From contig NZ_CP170453.1 of the NCBI RefSeq assembly GCF_042492175.1, forward strand, positions 2,108,001 to 2,172,000: a stretch of 64,000 nucleotides of DNA, given 5' to 3'. The notes below the pieces were generated by a model. That model was not told the DNA's origin. It worked only from the letters and a program-made list of their open reading frames with translations, and made no database searches. Both the position numbers and the translations under genes were made by a program. Below are positions 17,437 to 26,006 of the stretch, piece by piece. The stretch comes from CAJXSN01 sp947492235. GTDB taxonomy: Bacteria; Pseudomonadota; Alphaproteobacteria; Sphingomonadales; Sphingomonadaceae. The number at the start of each line of letters is the position of its first letter. Position 1 is the first letter of the stretch.

Positions 17437-18020
17437 GTCTTGTCCGTCTCCGAAGGATCATTCTTGCCCATGCTGCGTGCCAAACCTTCCAGCACAGCGC
17501 GCAATTCCGGGTCGCCCACATCGCGCAGACTGTCGCCCAGCTCCATCGGAATGGGCTTAAGCGACGGCGGCGCTTTCGGTTTTTCCGTGGCGGAAGGTGG
17601 CTGAACCTTGCCTTGCCGGATTTTCACCCGCGACACGGCATTATAGCCGAAGAAGCGGTTCACCCGCTCGATGATTTCCGGGATGACGTGCTGGATGATC
17701 GGCGCATGGGCGGGCAGGACCACCAATTGCAAAATACCCTCGGCCCGCTCGCCGGGCGGGAAGCGGATGGCTTCGGGTGAGCTGACCTCGGCATGCCGGT
17801 CTCCGACGATCTCCGGCCAGCGGGTAACGATGCTGGACTGGACGAAGCCGAAGCGGCGGAATGCTGTGCGCCCGACTTGCGGGGTCAGGTCGCCGATGGC
17901 TTTTGCACCGCGGCCGCGTGGGCGCTCGTAAGGCTTAGCCTTACCGCGCGGCTTTGCGGGCCGTTTCGCAGGCTTCTTGCCACTGGTATTTTGGTCCCGT
18001 TCCATCGTGGGGGCAGCCAT
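17433..18020 (-). CDS. dciA: DUF721 / DciA-like protein
   Basis: A product of 195 residues. A basic N-terminal tail rich in Lys, Arg and Pro precedes a DUF721 domain: IGDLTPQVGRTAFRRFGFVQSSIVTRWPEIVGDRHAEVSSP, then GILQLVVLPAHAPIIQHVIPEIIERVNRFFG and VSRVKIRQG. DciA is known as the ancestral loader of the replicative helicase DnaB in bacteria that lack DnaC/DnaI, so a replication role is expected. It is the first gene of the leftward unit ending in smc. It is divergent from mutY with only about 14 bases between the start codons, so the two promoters must overlap the opposing coding regions. The symbol is assigned by family. Confidence 0.85.
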   Translation of the reverse strand: MAAPTMERDQNTSGKKPAKRPAKPRGKAKPYERPRGRGAKAIGDLTPQVGRTAFRRFGFVQSSIVTRWPEIVGDRHAEVSSPEAIRFPPGERAEGILQLVVLPAHAPIIQHVIPEIIERVNRFFGYNAVSRVKIRQGKVQPPSATEKPKAPPSLKPIPMELGDSLRDVGDPELRAVLEGLARSMGKNDPSETDKT

Positions 18021-18034
18021 GCCATAGGCGCAGC

Positions 18035-19075
18035 GTGACTGCCACCGCCAAACCCGATCCTTCGCACATCTCTGGCGACCTGCTGGAATGGTACGACAGC
18101 CATGCGCGTGATCTGCCGTGGAGAGCCTTGCCCGGTCAGCCTGCGCCCGATCCGTATCGTGTGTGGCTGTCCGAAGTGATGTTGCAGCAAACGACGGTCG
18201 CTGCGGTGAAGCCCTATTTTGCGAAGTTCACCGGCACATGGCCAACCGTCACCGATCTGGCCGCCGCGCCGGAAGAAGACGTGATGGCCGCGTGGGCGGG
18301 GCTGGGGTATTATTCGCGGGCCCGCAATCTGGTGAAGGCGGCGAAGGCTGTGGCCGGGCTGGGCGGTTTTCCTGATACCGAGGAGGGTTTGCGCGCGCTG
18401 CCCGGCGTGGGCGACTACACCGCTGCCGCCATCGCCGCGATTGCCTTCGGGCGGCGCGCGGTGGTGGTGGATGCCAATGTGGAGCGGGTGGTGGCGCGGT
18501 TGTTTGCGATAGAGGAGCCTTTGCCGGGGGCGCGCAAGGCAATCCGCACCGGTATGGACGCCGTAACGCCGGAGAACCGTGCAGGCGATTTCGCACAAGC
18601 CATGATGGATCTGGGCAGCAGCCTGTGCACCGCGAAGGCTCCGAAATGTCTGCTGTGCCCACTGGCGGAGCATTGCGCAGGTCGCACGGCGGACCCGGAA
18701 CGTCTGCCGGTCAAGCCGCCCAAAAAGGTCAAGCCGCAACGCAAAGGCCGCGCGTTCTGGATCGAGCGTGAGGGCTCTGTGTGGCTGGTGGCGCGGCCGG
18801 GCAGCGGAATGCTGGCCGGAATGCGCTCACTGCCCGATGACGGGTGGAGCGCGCAAAGCGACGGTTCGGGGGAGGCCCCGCTGGAGGGCGAGTGGGAGAC
18901 GCTGGGGCTGGTCCGCCACACCTTCACCCATGCCACTCTGGAACTCGATGTGGCGGCGCAGCGAACCCGTGTTCAACCCGATGGCGAGGGCCAGTGGTGG
19001 CCGATCAATCAGCTGGACGAGGCGGGCTTGCCTACACTGTTTGCCAAGGCGGCCAGGCTGGCGCGCGCACGCTAA
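18035..19075 (+). CDS. mutY: A/G-specific adenine glycosylase
   Basis: A product of 346 residues that removes adenine mispaired with 8-oxoguanine. The catalytic Glu lies in SEVMLQQTTV, the helix-hairpin-helix in LPGVGDYTAAAIAAIAF, and the catalytic Asp in VVVDANVERVVARLF. The [4Fe-4S] cysteines follow C-x6-C-x2-C-x5-C in LCTAKAPKCLLCPLAEHC. The C-terminal MutT-like domain that recognises 8-oxoG is present (RAFWIEREGSVWLVARPGSG, then HTFTHATLEL). The frame is open upstream to 17954, but a GTG start at 18035 gives the usual short tail before LLEWYDSHARDLPWR. It is divergent from dciA. Confidence 0.95.
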   Translation: MTATAKPDPSHISGDLLEWYDSHARDLPWRALPGQPAPDPYRVWLSEVMLQQTTVAAVKPYFAKFTGTWPTVTDLAAAPEEDVMAAWAGLGYYSRARNLVKAAKAVAGLGGFPDTEEGLRALPGVGDYTAAAIAAIAFGRRAVVVDANVERVVARLFAIEEPLPGARKAIRTGMDAVTPENRAGDFAQAMMDLGSSLCTAKAPKCLLCPLAEHCAGRTADPERLPVKPPKKVKPQRKGRAFWIEREGSVWLVARPGSGMLAGMRSLPDDGWSAQSDGSGEAPLEGEWETLGLVRHTFTHATLELDVAAQRTRVQPDGEGQWWPINQLDEAGLPTLFAKAARLARAR

Positions 19076-19092
19076 ACTGGCGCGCTAGGCGA

Positions 19093-19317
19093 TCAGATGA
19101 TGCCGCCACCCAAGCTCAGGCGGACAGCCGCGATAATCCCGACCACGATGCAGAAATTGCGTCCGCCATTGCCGCTGGAGGACAATTGCCCCGCGACAAT
19201 GCCCGCCGCGATCAGCGGCAGCGCAAGCCAGTTGGCCCAGCCGAGGAACGGAATGGTGCCCAGAATGACGATAGGCAGAACGATGATGCCCAGCAGTATA
19301 GCAACTAAGTTTCCCAT
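19093..19317 (-). CDS. Small hypothetical membrane protein, 74 residues
   Basis: From the ATG at 19317 the protein is MGNLVAILLGIIVLPIVIL followed by two more hydrophobic stretches (LALPLIAAGIVAG and CIVVGIIAAVRLSLGGG), giving two or three helices and no soluble domain. A longer upstream open frame exists but reads as non-protein-like. It is convergent with mutY and divergent from the beta-lactamase-family gene. I do not recognise a family. Confidence 0.6.
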   Translation of the reverse strand: MGNLVAILLGIIVLPIVILGTIPFLGWANWLALPLIAAGIVAGQLSSSGNGGRNFCIVVGIIAAVRLSLGGGII

Positions 19318-19422
19318 GTGTGTTATATGGCTATGACACCGGCGATTTACAAGAGGCAATTGACCGTTCATCCCGCTTGCCGCAGGAACCCGTCAAACAG
19401 AATTTCATAAAGAGGATGACCC

Positions 19423-20763
19423 ATGGCTTACCGGACTTTCGAAGAAGCGAATATCAGCCGCCGCGGACTGCTGCGTGGCGGCGCGCTGGCGGGTGCAGGT
19501 GCCATGCTCGCCGGGATGCCGCTGGGCCGTGCTGCTCTTGCGCATAACCACGGTGGGGCGGCTGCGCATTCCATGGCGTGGCCCGGGGTGACGAAGGAAG
19601 TCACCGGCTACGTCGCCGAGGGCAAGGTCGCCAATATGCTGGCGACATTCGGCTGGGGCACGTCCGATGCGCTGCAAATCGTGGGCGGGGGCAAGCTGAC
19701 GATTGGCCAGCCCGCGATGGCCGATGCCGACAGCCTCTACCGCATCTATTCCATGACCAAGCCCGTCACCGGCATGGCGACCATGATGCTGATCGACGAC
19801 GGCAAGCTCGGCCTCGATCAGCCGCTGGCCGACATTCTGCCCGCCTATGCCGATATGATGGTGCAGAAGACCTATGACGGGTCGATCACCGACGTCGTCC
19901 CGGCGGAGCGCCCGATCACCATTCGCCAATTGCTGACCCATACGGCGGGGCTGGGCTATGGCATCATCCAGAAGGGCCCTATCAAGGACGAGTATGAGCG
20001 GCTGGGGCTGGTCCCCGGACAAGTCAGCCGCATTCCCATCCCTGGCCTCGGGCGCAGCAAGCCGGTCGAAGGCCTCGCCAATTTCGCCGACCGTCTGGCG
20101 GAGGTGCCGCTGGTGCTGCAGCCCGGCACCAAATGGAGCTATTCGGTCAGCCTCGATCTGCTGGGCCGGGTGATCGAGGTCGCCAGCGGCACCGATTTTC
20201 CAACGTTCCTTCAGGACAACATCTTCACGCCTGCGGGCATGACCAGCACCTATTTCACTGTGCCGAGTAGCGAGGTGGGCCGCTTCACCACCAATTACGG
20301 CATTCTCAACGGCACCCCGCTGCCCATCGATCCGGCGGCGGCGTCGATCTATCTCGACGAGCCGGCCTTCGCCTTTGGCGGGGCAGGCCTGGTCAGTTCC
20401 CCGCGCGATTACGACCGTTTCCTGCGGATGCTGCTCGGCTACGGCAAGATCGAGGGCAAGCGCGTGATGGGCGAGCTGGCCGTGCGGGTCGGCGCGCGCA
20501 ACATTCTGCCATCGACCGTCGAGACCGCAGGCACATGGATCGAAGGCCAGGGCTTTGGCGCCGGTGGCCGCGTGACCGATAGTGCGTTTGGCTGGGGCGG
20601 GGCGGCTGGAACCGCCGCGTTCTGCGATTTCAAGAGCGGCCTGCGCGCCCAGCTTTATACCCAGTACATGCCCAGCGACAGCTACCCGATCCAGAACAAG
20701 TTCCCCGAACTGGTGCGCGCCGATATGGCCGCGATGATGGGCGGCGCTGCGACCGGTGAGTAA
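19423..20763 (+). CDS. Beta-lactamase-family serine hydrolase, Tat-exported
   Basis: A product of 446 residues. The N-terminus has a twin-arginine signal (ISRRGLLRGGALAGAGAML) ending near ARA/ALA at about residue 40. The active-site SxxK is Ser110-Met-Thr-Lys113 in RIYSMTKPVTG. A Tyr-Ser-Val motif, WSYSVSLDLLG, follows, and HTAGLGYG is a conserved class C/esterase EstB-like segment. Such proteins act as esterases, D-aminopeptidases or transpeptidase-like enzymes in the periplasm, and true beta-lactamase activity is not implied. AGGATGACCC precedes the ATG. It overlaps the nudC start by 8 bases. Confidence 0.9.
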   Translation: MAYRTFEEANISRRGLLRGGALAGAGAMLAGMPLGRAALAHNHGGAAAHSMAWPGVTKEVTGYVAEGKVANMLATFGWGTSDALQIVGGGKLTIGQPAMADADSLYRIYSMTKPVTGMATMMLIDDGKLGLDQPLADILPAYADMMVQKTYDGSITDVVPAERPITIRQLLTHTAGLGYGIIQKGPIKDEYERLGLVPGQVSRIPIPGLGRSKPVEGLANFADRLAEVPLVLQPGTKWSYSVSLDLLGRVIEVASGTDFPTFLQDNIFTPAGMTSTYFTVPSSEVGRFTTNYGILNGTPLPIDPAAASIYLDEPAFAFGGAGLVSSPRDYDRFLRMLLGYGKIEGKRVMGELAVRVGARNILPSTVETAGTWIEGQGFGAGGRVTDSAFGWGGAAGTAAFCDFKSGLRAQLYTQYMPSDSYPIQNKFPELVRADMAAMMGGAATGE

Positions 20764-21667
20764 ACCAACCAAGCCGATCGCCTTCGCCGGATCACGGCTG
20801 GACCGGGCGGACAATCTGCGCGCCGATCCGGACGCCATTGCCGGGATGATGAACTGGAAGGCGCGGCTGCTCGCGCTGGATGAGCTGATGCCGCAGATGG
20901 ACGATGCGGGCGGGCTGCTATGGGGCTCGCTGGCCGACGCGCCGGAAGATGCGGAGCTGGTGTTTCTTGGGCTGGACCACATGGGAGACGGCCCCGCAAA
21001 ACCCTGCTTCGTAGCCGTGCCCGAACAAGGCGATATCGGCCCACGGATCAACAATCCGCGCGTTTGGGCCGCGATGACCGCGCTCTCTGCCGACGATCTC
21101 GCGATTTACGGCAGCGCGCGCAGCATCGTGAACTGGCACGCGCGCCACCGCTTCTGCGCGCAATGCGGCAAGCCGACCACAATCGCCAAAGGCGGCTGGC
21201 AGCGCGACTGCGCGGCGGACGCAGGCGGCTGCGGCACCCAGCATTTCCCGCGCACCGATCCCGTCACCATCATGCTGGTGGAGCGGGATGGCGAATTGAT
21301 GCTGGGCCGCGGCAAGGGCTGGCCAGAGAAAGCCTATTCGGCGCTAGCGGGCTTCGTGGAGCCGGGCGAAAGCATCGAAGAAGGCGTCGCGCGCGAAGTG
21401 CTGGAGGAATCCGGCATCGTGGTGAAAGACGTCAGCTACATCGCCAGCCAGCCATGGCCGTTCCCCAGCCAGCTGATGATCGGCTGCCACGCACTGGCCG
21501 AGCCGGGCGAAATCACGGTCGACACCAGCGAACTGGAGGATGTGCAGTTCTTCACCCGCGCGCAGGTTCAGGCCGCGATGGACAAGGGCGAAGGCGCGCT
21601 GTTCAATGCTCCGCCCCCGCAGGCCATCGCTTATAATCTGCTGCACTGGTGGCTCGAACAGGAATAG
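20756..21667 (+). CDS. nudC: NAD(+) diphosphatase, NADH pyrophosphatase
   Basis: A product of 303 residues from a GTG inside the end of the upstream gene. NudC hydrolyses NAD(H) to NMN(H) and AMP and can decap NAD-capped RNA. The zinc ribbon shows CAQCGKPTTIAKGGWQRDC plus a further Cys in AGGCGTQHFPRTDP. The Nudix box is GFVEPGESIEEGVAREVLEE, and SQPWPFPSQLMIG is the NudC-specific motif after the box. All key residues are present. The 8-base overlap with the beta-lactamase-family gene suggests coupled translation, although no functional link is obvious. Confidence 0.95.
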   Translation: MSKPTKPIAFAGSRLDRADNLRADPDAIAGMMNWKARLLALDELMPQMDDAGGLLWGSLADAPEDAELVFLGLDHMGDGPAKPCFVAVPEQGDIGPRINNPRVWAAMTALSADDLAIYGSARSIVNWHARHRFCAQCGKPTTIAKGGWQRDCAADAGGCGTQHFPRTDPVTIMLVERDGELMLGRGKGWPEKAYSALAGFVEPGESIEEGVAREVLEESGIVVKDVSYIASQPWPFPSQLMIGCHALAEPGEITVDTSELEDVQFFTRAQVQAAMDKGEGALFNAPPPQAIAYNLLHWWLEQE

Positions 21668-21681
21668 TTAGGACGACGCGT

Positions 21682-22371
21682 ATGACGGATGCAGCCCGCA
21701 CAATGACCATCGATATCTGGTCCGACGTGATGTGCCCGTGGTGCCTGGTCGGCTGGGGGAACCTGAGCCAGGCGCTGGAGCAACTGGACGGCGAGATCGA
21801 GGCGGATATCCGCTGGCATGCCTTCGAGCTGAACCCCGACATGGCCGAGACGGGCGAGGACCGCACCGCGCACATTGCCCGCAAATATGGCCGCAGCATC
21901 GAGGAATCGAAGGGCGTGCAGGGCCAGATGAAGCAGGCTGCTGACATCGCGAAAGTCAGCCTCGATTACGACGGCGACGAAGACCCCGCACCGCCCGCGA
22001 TGATGTGGAACACCTTCGCCGCGCACCGTCTGCTGGTGTGGACGCTGGAGAATAAAGGCGCGGCCAAGCAGACCGAATTGAAGCTCGCTTTGTTCAAGGC
22101 CCATTTCAACCAGCGCCGCCGGATCGGCGAACGCGACGTGCTGCTCGATATCGCCGCCGATGTGGGCCTGACCCGCGAAGAAGCACTCGCCGCATTAAAC
22201 GACGACGCCACCGCCGCCCGCGTCCGCGCCGAGGAACGGCAGGCCTGGGACGCCAACATCACGGGCGTCCCCGCCATGGTGATCGCGAACAAATTCATGG
22301 TCCCCGGCGCCCAGCCCCCCGAAGCGTATGTCACCGCGCTCAGACGGGTGGCGGAGAAAACGGCGGGGTGA
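21682..22371 (+). CDS. DsbA-family oxidoreductase, FrnE-like
   Basis: A product of 229 residues with no signal peptide, so cytoplasmic. The start IDIWSDVMCPWCLVGW contains the CPWC motif typical of FrnE / 2-hydroxychromene-2-carboxylate isomerase-like proteins. The C-terminus has the cis-proline loop ITGVPAMVIANKFMVPGAQPPE, also family-typical. FrnE of Deinococcus is a disulfide isomerase linked to oxidative stress tolerance, while other relatives act on small molecules. The start at 21682 is chosen over an upstream in-frame start because it begins close to the fold. Its stop overlaps the SDR start (GTGA). Confidence 0.9.
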   Translation: MTDAARTMTIDIWSDVMCPWCLVGWGNLSQALEQLDGEIEADIRWHAFELNPDMAETGEDRTAHIARKYGRSIEESKGVQGQMKQAADIAKVSLDYDGDEDPAPPAMMWNTFAAHRLLVWTLENKGAAKQTELKLALFKAHFNQRRRIGERDVLLDIAADVGLTREEALAALNDDATAARVRAEERQAWDANITGVPAMVIANKFMVPGAQPPEAYVTALRRVAEKTAG

Positions 22372-23183
22372 GTGGGGAAGGCGACTTCGCTGGCAAGGTC
22401 GCCGTCATCACCGGCGGTGCGTCAGGCATCGGTCTGGCGATTGGCAAGCGACTAATTGCCTTGGGCGGCTTTGCAGTCCTTGCCGACCGCGAACAATCCA
22501 CGCTGGAGGCCGCGGCCGGCCCGCTCGGTGATCGTGCGCTGACGCATGTCTGCGATGTATCCGATTTGTCGCAAGTCGAGGCGCTGGCCAACGTCGCCTT
22601 TGGTTGGAAAGGCCGCGTGGATCTGGTGCTGAACAATGCAGGCGTTGGCGGGCCGTCAGGGCGCTTGTGGGATATCGATCCGGATGAAGCGCGAGCCCAT
22701 TTCGACGTCAATTTCTGGGGTGCGTTCTATGGTTCGCAGGTGTTCGCACGACGCCTTGCGCAGCAAGAAATCCCCAGCGCGCTCTACAATACTGCCAGTG
22801 AAAACAGCTTCTTCTGCGCCGCACCTCGCATGGGCACTTATGTCGCTGCCAAACATGCCGTGCTGGGAATGACCGAGAGCCTGCGCGAGGATGTTCCGCC
22901 GCAACTCCATGTCGGCACGATCATCCCCGGCTGGGTCTATACCGGCATCGGACAGGACAAATTCATGCGCCACGGTATGGTGGCCGATGATTATGCTGCG
23001 ATTGTTGTCCCCCAACTGCTGGGCAATGCCCGTTTCGTAGTCAGCCACAAATCGAACCGGCGCCATATCGCAGAACGGATGGATGCATTGGCAGCGGCGT
23101 ATGATGCGCTGGGTGAGAACGCGGGCGGTGTCGACGAATATGATGTGCGTGCCATGATCGAGGCTAACAGGCCCAAGGGTTGA
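22368..23183 (+). CDS. Short-chain dehydrogenase/reductase
   Basis: A product of 271 residues from a GTG that overlaps the upstream stop. The cofactor motif VAVITGGASGIGLAIG (TGxxxGxG), NNAGVGG, the Ser of YNTASENSFF and the catalytic YVAAK (Tyr-x3-Lys) are all present. The acidic residue after the second strand (LADRE) suggests preference for NAD(H), but this is inference. The substrate is unknown. It is coupled to the FrnE-like gene by a four-base overlap and convergent with the DUF1489 gene. Confidence 0.9.
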   Translation: MSGEGDFAGKVAVITGGASGIGLAIGKRLIALGGFAVLADREQSTLEAAAGPLGDRALTHVCDVSDLSQVEALANVAFGWKGRVDLVLNNAGVGGPSGRLWDIDPDEARAHFDVNFWGAFYGSQVFARRLAQQEIPSALYNTASENSFFCAAPRMGTYVAAKHAVLGMTESLREDVPPQLHVGTIIPGWVYTGIGQDKFMRHGMVADDYAAIVVPQLLGNARFVVSHKSNRRHIAERMDALAAAYDALGENAGGVDEYDVRAMIEANRPKG

Positions 23184-23190
23184 CCGGGAG

Positions 23191-23580
23191 CTAGACCAGC
23201 CCCAGCCGCTGCAATTTGCCCATCAGCTTGCCGGGCAGGACGTCACCGATATCCTCGCCCTCTTCCAGATCGCGGGGCGGGTCTATTTTCAGGTAGCGCC
23301 AGCCCTGATGCGCGCGTTTGGGCACGGGCTGCACGCGGACAAGGCGCGGTTCCAGATCAATCGACCAGCGGCCTGTCTTGGTCTCGGAGAAGCCGAGGAT
23401 TTCGCTGCGGGCGACGATGGCGTGCTGGTGAATCCAGTAGAGCGATCCGCCGATGCATTCCTCCCACCGCGTGGGGCGATAGCGGGTGGTGAGGTTGGGG
23501 CTGCGGCGGTTCGCATACCAGCTCTCGATATCGCCATAGCTTTGCGCCCCAAAGGCGATCTTGGTCAGGTGGAGCGGCAT
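23191..23580 (-). CDS. DUF1489 family protein
   Basis: A product of 129 residues, starting MPLHLTKIAFGAQSYGDIESW, with TRYRPTRWEECIGGSLYWIHQHAIVARSEI in the middle and a conserved RPHQGWRYL-like segment (RAHQGWRYLKIDPPRDL). This matches the alphaproteobacterial DUF1489 pattern as I know it. The function is unknown. It is soluble, with no signal peptide. It lies between two SDR genes, convergent with the first, 32 bases downstream of the stop of the second. Confidence 0.8.
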   Translation of the reverse strand: MPLHLTKIAFGAQSYGDIESWYANRRSPNLTTRYRPTRWEECIGGSLYWIHQHAIVARSEILGFSETKTGRWSIDLEPRLVRVQPVPKRAHQGWRYLKIDPPRDLEEGEDIGDVLPGKLMGKLQRLGLV

Positions 23581-23612
23581 GGACTACCGATGTGGCGCAT
23601 TGGCGCGGCAAA

Positions 23613-24371
23613 TCAAGCGATAGAGAGCCCGCCATCCACGATGAAGGCCGCGCCGGTGGCGAACTTGCTTTCCTCCGAGGCGAGATAGACCACCAGATGG
23701 GCGATGTCCTCCACCTCGCCCATATGGCCGACCGGCTGGGCCAGCCCGAACGCCACGCGCGTCGCGTCGGGATCGGGCGTACCGGCGATGACGCTCTCGA
23801 CATTGGGGGTCAGGATGGTGCCGGGCTGGACGCAATTGACCCGCACGGCGTTCTTCTCCCGCGCGCACCAAAGAGCGATGGATTTGGTCAGCATCGGGAT
23901 CGCCGCCTTGGCGCTGCTGTATGCGGCGAGATCGGCATTGGCCTTGTTGCCCGCGGCGGAGGAGAAATTGACAATCGACCCGCCGGTTTTCGCCATCAGG
24001 GGCAGGGCGGCCTTGCAGCCCATGAAGATCGAATCGACATCGACCGTGTAGCAGCGCCGGAAATCCTCGACCGAGAGATCGGCGATGGAGCCGAACACGG
24101 TGATGGCGGCATTGTTGACCAGCACATCAAGCCGCCCGTGCTCCTGCTCTACCTGCGCGATGACGTCCTGCCAACGGTCCCAGTCGGTCACGTCCTGCTC
24201 GATGAAGGTGCAGCGCTCGCCCAGCTCGTCGGCGGCGGCCTGCCCCGCTTCGGCGTTGTAATCGCTGATGATGACGGTGGCGCCTTCGGCCAGCAAGGCC
24301 TGCGCCGCCGCCTTGCCGAGGCCCATGGCCCCTCCTGTGAGCAATACGATCTTGTCCTGCGTGCGCGCCAT
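23613..24371 (-). CDS. SDR-family NAD(P)-dependent oxidoreductase
   Basis: A product of 252 residues, a classical SDR. VLLTGGAMGLGKAAAQALL is the cofactor loop and ISDYNAE the residue pair after strand 2, where an Asp favours NAD(H). NNAAITVFG carries the NNAG-type motif, FSSAAG the catalytic Ser, and YSSAKAAI the Tyr-x3-Lys pair. The C-terminal segment YLASEESKFATGAAFIVDGG is the standard family ending. Close relatives include 3-oxoacyl-ACP reductase-like and sugar/steroid dehydrogenases, so the substrate stays open. Confidence 0.92.
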   Translation of the reverse strand: MARTQDKIVLLTGGAMGLGKAAAQALLAEGATVIISDYNAEAGQAAADELGERCTFIEQDVTDWDRWQDVIAQVEQEHGRLDVLVNNAAITVFGSIADLSVEDFRRCYTVDVDSIFMGCKAALPLMAKTGGSIVNFSSAAGNKANADLAAYSSAKAAIPMLTKSIALWCAREKNAVRVNCVQPGTILTPNVESVIAGTPDPDATRVAFGLAQPVGHMGEVEDIAHLVVYLASEESKFATGAAFIVDGGLSIA

Positions 24372-24409
24372 TGTCCGTCTCCCCGATTATGCCATCGGGA
24401 GGCGCGCTA

Positions 24410-25873
24410 TCAGCCGACCAGACCGCTCGCCACTGCCAAACCTAGGAAGGCGAAGAAGCCCATGGAATCCGTGATCATGGTCACGAACACGCTGCTGGCG
24501 ACGGCCGGGTCAGTGTCCAGCCGGTCGAAAATCACCGGAACCAGCACGCCAGCGAGGCCCGCAGTGATGACATTGATGACCATCGCGAGCGCGATTACGC
24601 CGCCCAGCATCGGGGTGAAGATTGCCGCCGTGGCCAGCCCGATCAGCACCGCAATGGTCACCCCGTTCAGGATCGCGACCCGCATTTCGCGCCACAATAT
24701 GCGCGTCGTGTTGGCCCGGGTCAGCTGGTTCATGGCTATGGCACGGACGGTGACGGCCATGGTCTGCGTGCCGGCATTGCCGCCGATGCTGGCGACAATC
24801 GGCATCAGCACGGCGAGCGCAACCAGCTTCTCGATCGCGGCACCGAAGGCGGCAATAATCAGCGAAGCGACAAGCGCGGTGCCCAGATTGGCAATCAGCC
24901 AGCGGACGCGGGCGGAGTATGCATCGCGCAGTGGCTCGTTGATATCGCCGTCGCCCGCGCCCGACATCAGCAGGGCATCCTCGCCCGCTTCCTCGGCGAT
25001 AATGTGGACGATATCATCGACGGTCATCTGCCCGACCAGCCGCTCGTCCTCGTCCACTACGGCGGCAGAGATCAGCGCGTATTTCTGGAACATCAGCGCG
25101 ACCTCTTCCTGATCCATCGAAACGGGGATCAGGGTCTGGTCGCGCTTCATCACATCGCTGAGCGCCACAGAGCGGGGCGTGCGCAAGATCCAGGACAAAT
25201 TGCAGGTGCCCACGGGATGATGCGCCGCATCGACGACGAAAATCTCGAAGAACTCGGTCGGCAGCTCTTCATCTTCGCGCAAAATGTCGATCAGATCGCC
25301 GACGCTCAGATGCTCCGGCACCGCGACGAATTCGCGCTGCATCAGGCGTCCGGCGGTTTCTTCCGGATAAGACAGCGCGCTTTCGATGGCCGCGCGGTCT
25401 TCGGCGTCCATTTCGGCCAGAATGGCCCGCTGGTCCGGCGCGTCGAGATCCTCGATCAGCTGGACGGCGTCGTCGGTATCGAGCTGCTCGGCAATCTGCG
25501 CCACCGCATCGGCCGGCAGCGCTTCCATCATGTCTTCGCGGACAAAGTCGTTGAGTTCGGCGACCACATCGCTGGACATCAGATCGCTGATCGCGGTGAC
25601 CAGCTTCATCCTGTCGTCGCGCTCGAACAATTCCAGCAAGTCGGCAATGTCGGCCGGGTGCAGCGGCTCGACCAGATCGTAGACGGCGCTGCGATCATCC
25701 GCCTCCAGCGCGTCTTCTACCGCGCGGACATATTCGGGCTTCAGCCGGTTTTCCTCGTCGTGGCGCTCGTCATCGATCCGGTCGTCGGGCCTGCCGCCTT
25801 CCTCATGCGCGTCGTGCTCCTCCGGCGCATCGGCCAGCAGCAGATCGTCGTCGAGAGGGCCGGGCTGGGTCAT
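24410..25873 (-). CDS. mgtE: Magnesium transporter MgtE
   Basis: A product of 487 residues, a Mg2+-gated inner-membrane channel. An acidic N-terminal tail precedes the MgtE_N helical domain (LVEPLHPADIADLLELF, then ALPADAVAQIAEQLD). Two CBS domains follow (FVAVPEHLSVGDLIDIL and LIPVSMDQEEVALMFQKYAL with DDIVHIIAEEAGED). Five C-terminal helices carry the conserved pore segment VLMPIVASIGGNAGTQT. The frame is open further upstream, but the ATG at 25873 (MTQPGPLDDD) is the sensible start. It is divergent from the cyclophilin gene. No Mg-sensing leader could be recognised in the short upstream gap. Confidence 0.95.
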   Translation of the reverse strand: MTQPGPLDDDLLLADAPEEHDAHEEGGRPDDRIDDERHDEENRLKPEYVRAVEDALEADDRSAVYDLVEPLHPADIADLLELFERDDRMKLVTAISDLMSSDVVAELNDFVREDMMEALPADAVAQIAEQLDTDDAVQLIEDLDAPDQRAILAEMDAEDRAAIESALSYPEETAGRLMQREFVAVPEHLSVGDLIDILREDEELPTEFFEIFVVDAAHHPVGTCNLSWILRTPRSVALSDVMKRDQTLIPVSMDQEEVALMFQKYALISAAVVDEDERLVGQMTVDDIVHIIAEEAGEDALLMSGAGDGDINEPLRDAYSARVRWLIANLGTALVASLIIAAFGAAIEKLVALAVLMPIVASIGGNAGTQTMAVTVRAIAMNQLTRANTTRILWREMRVAILNGVTIAVLIGLATAAIFTPMLGGVIALAMVINVITAGLAGVLVPVIFDRLDTDPAVASSVFVTMITDSMGFFAFLGLAVASGLVG

Positions 25874-26006
25874 AGGGCACGCTCTAGGCGGCGAAGCGGC
25901 AAAAGCAAGCGGCCATAAACCGTGTGCGCAAGCAGGGCAGGGGTGGCGGGCCGGGCTGTGCGTGACTATAGCCAGCGCCAATTCCCGAAATTCAGGAGAA
26001 ATACCA

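Noticed and set aside
19423..20763. Class C beta-lactamase
   Set aside because: SxxK and a Tyr motif are present, but the family is broad and includes esterases and peptidases. The Tat signal and lack of an AmpR neighbour give no support for antibiotic hydrolysis.
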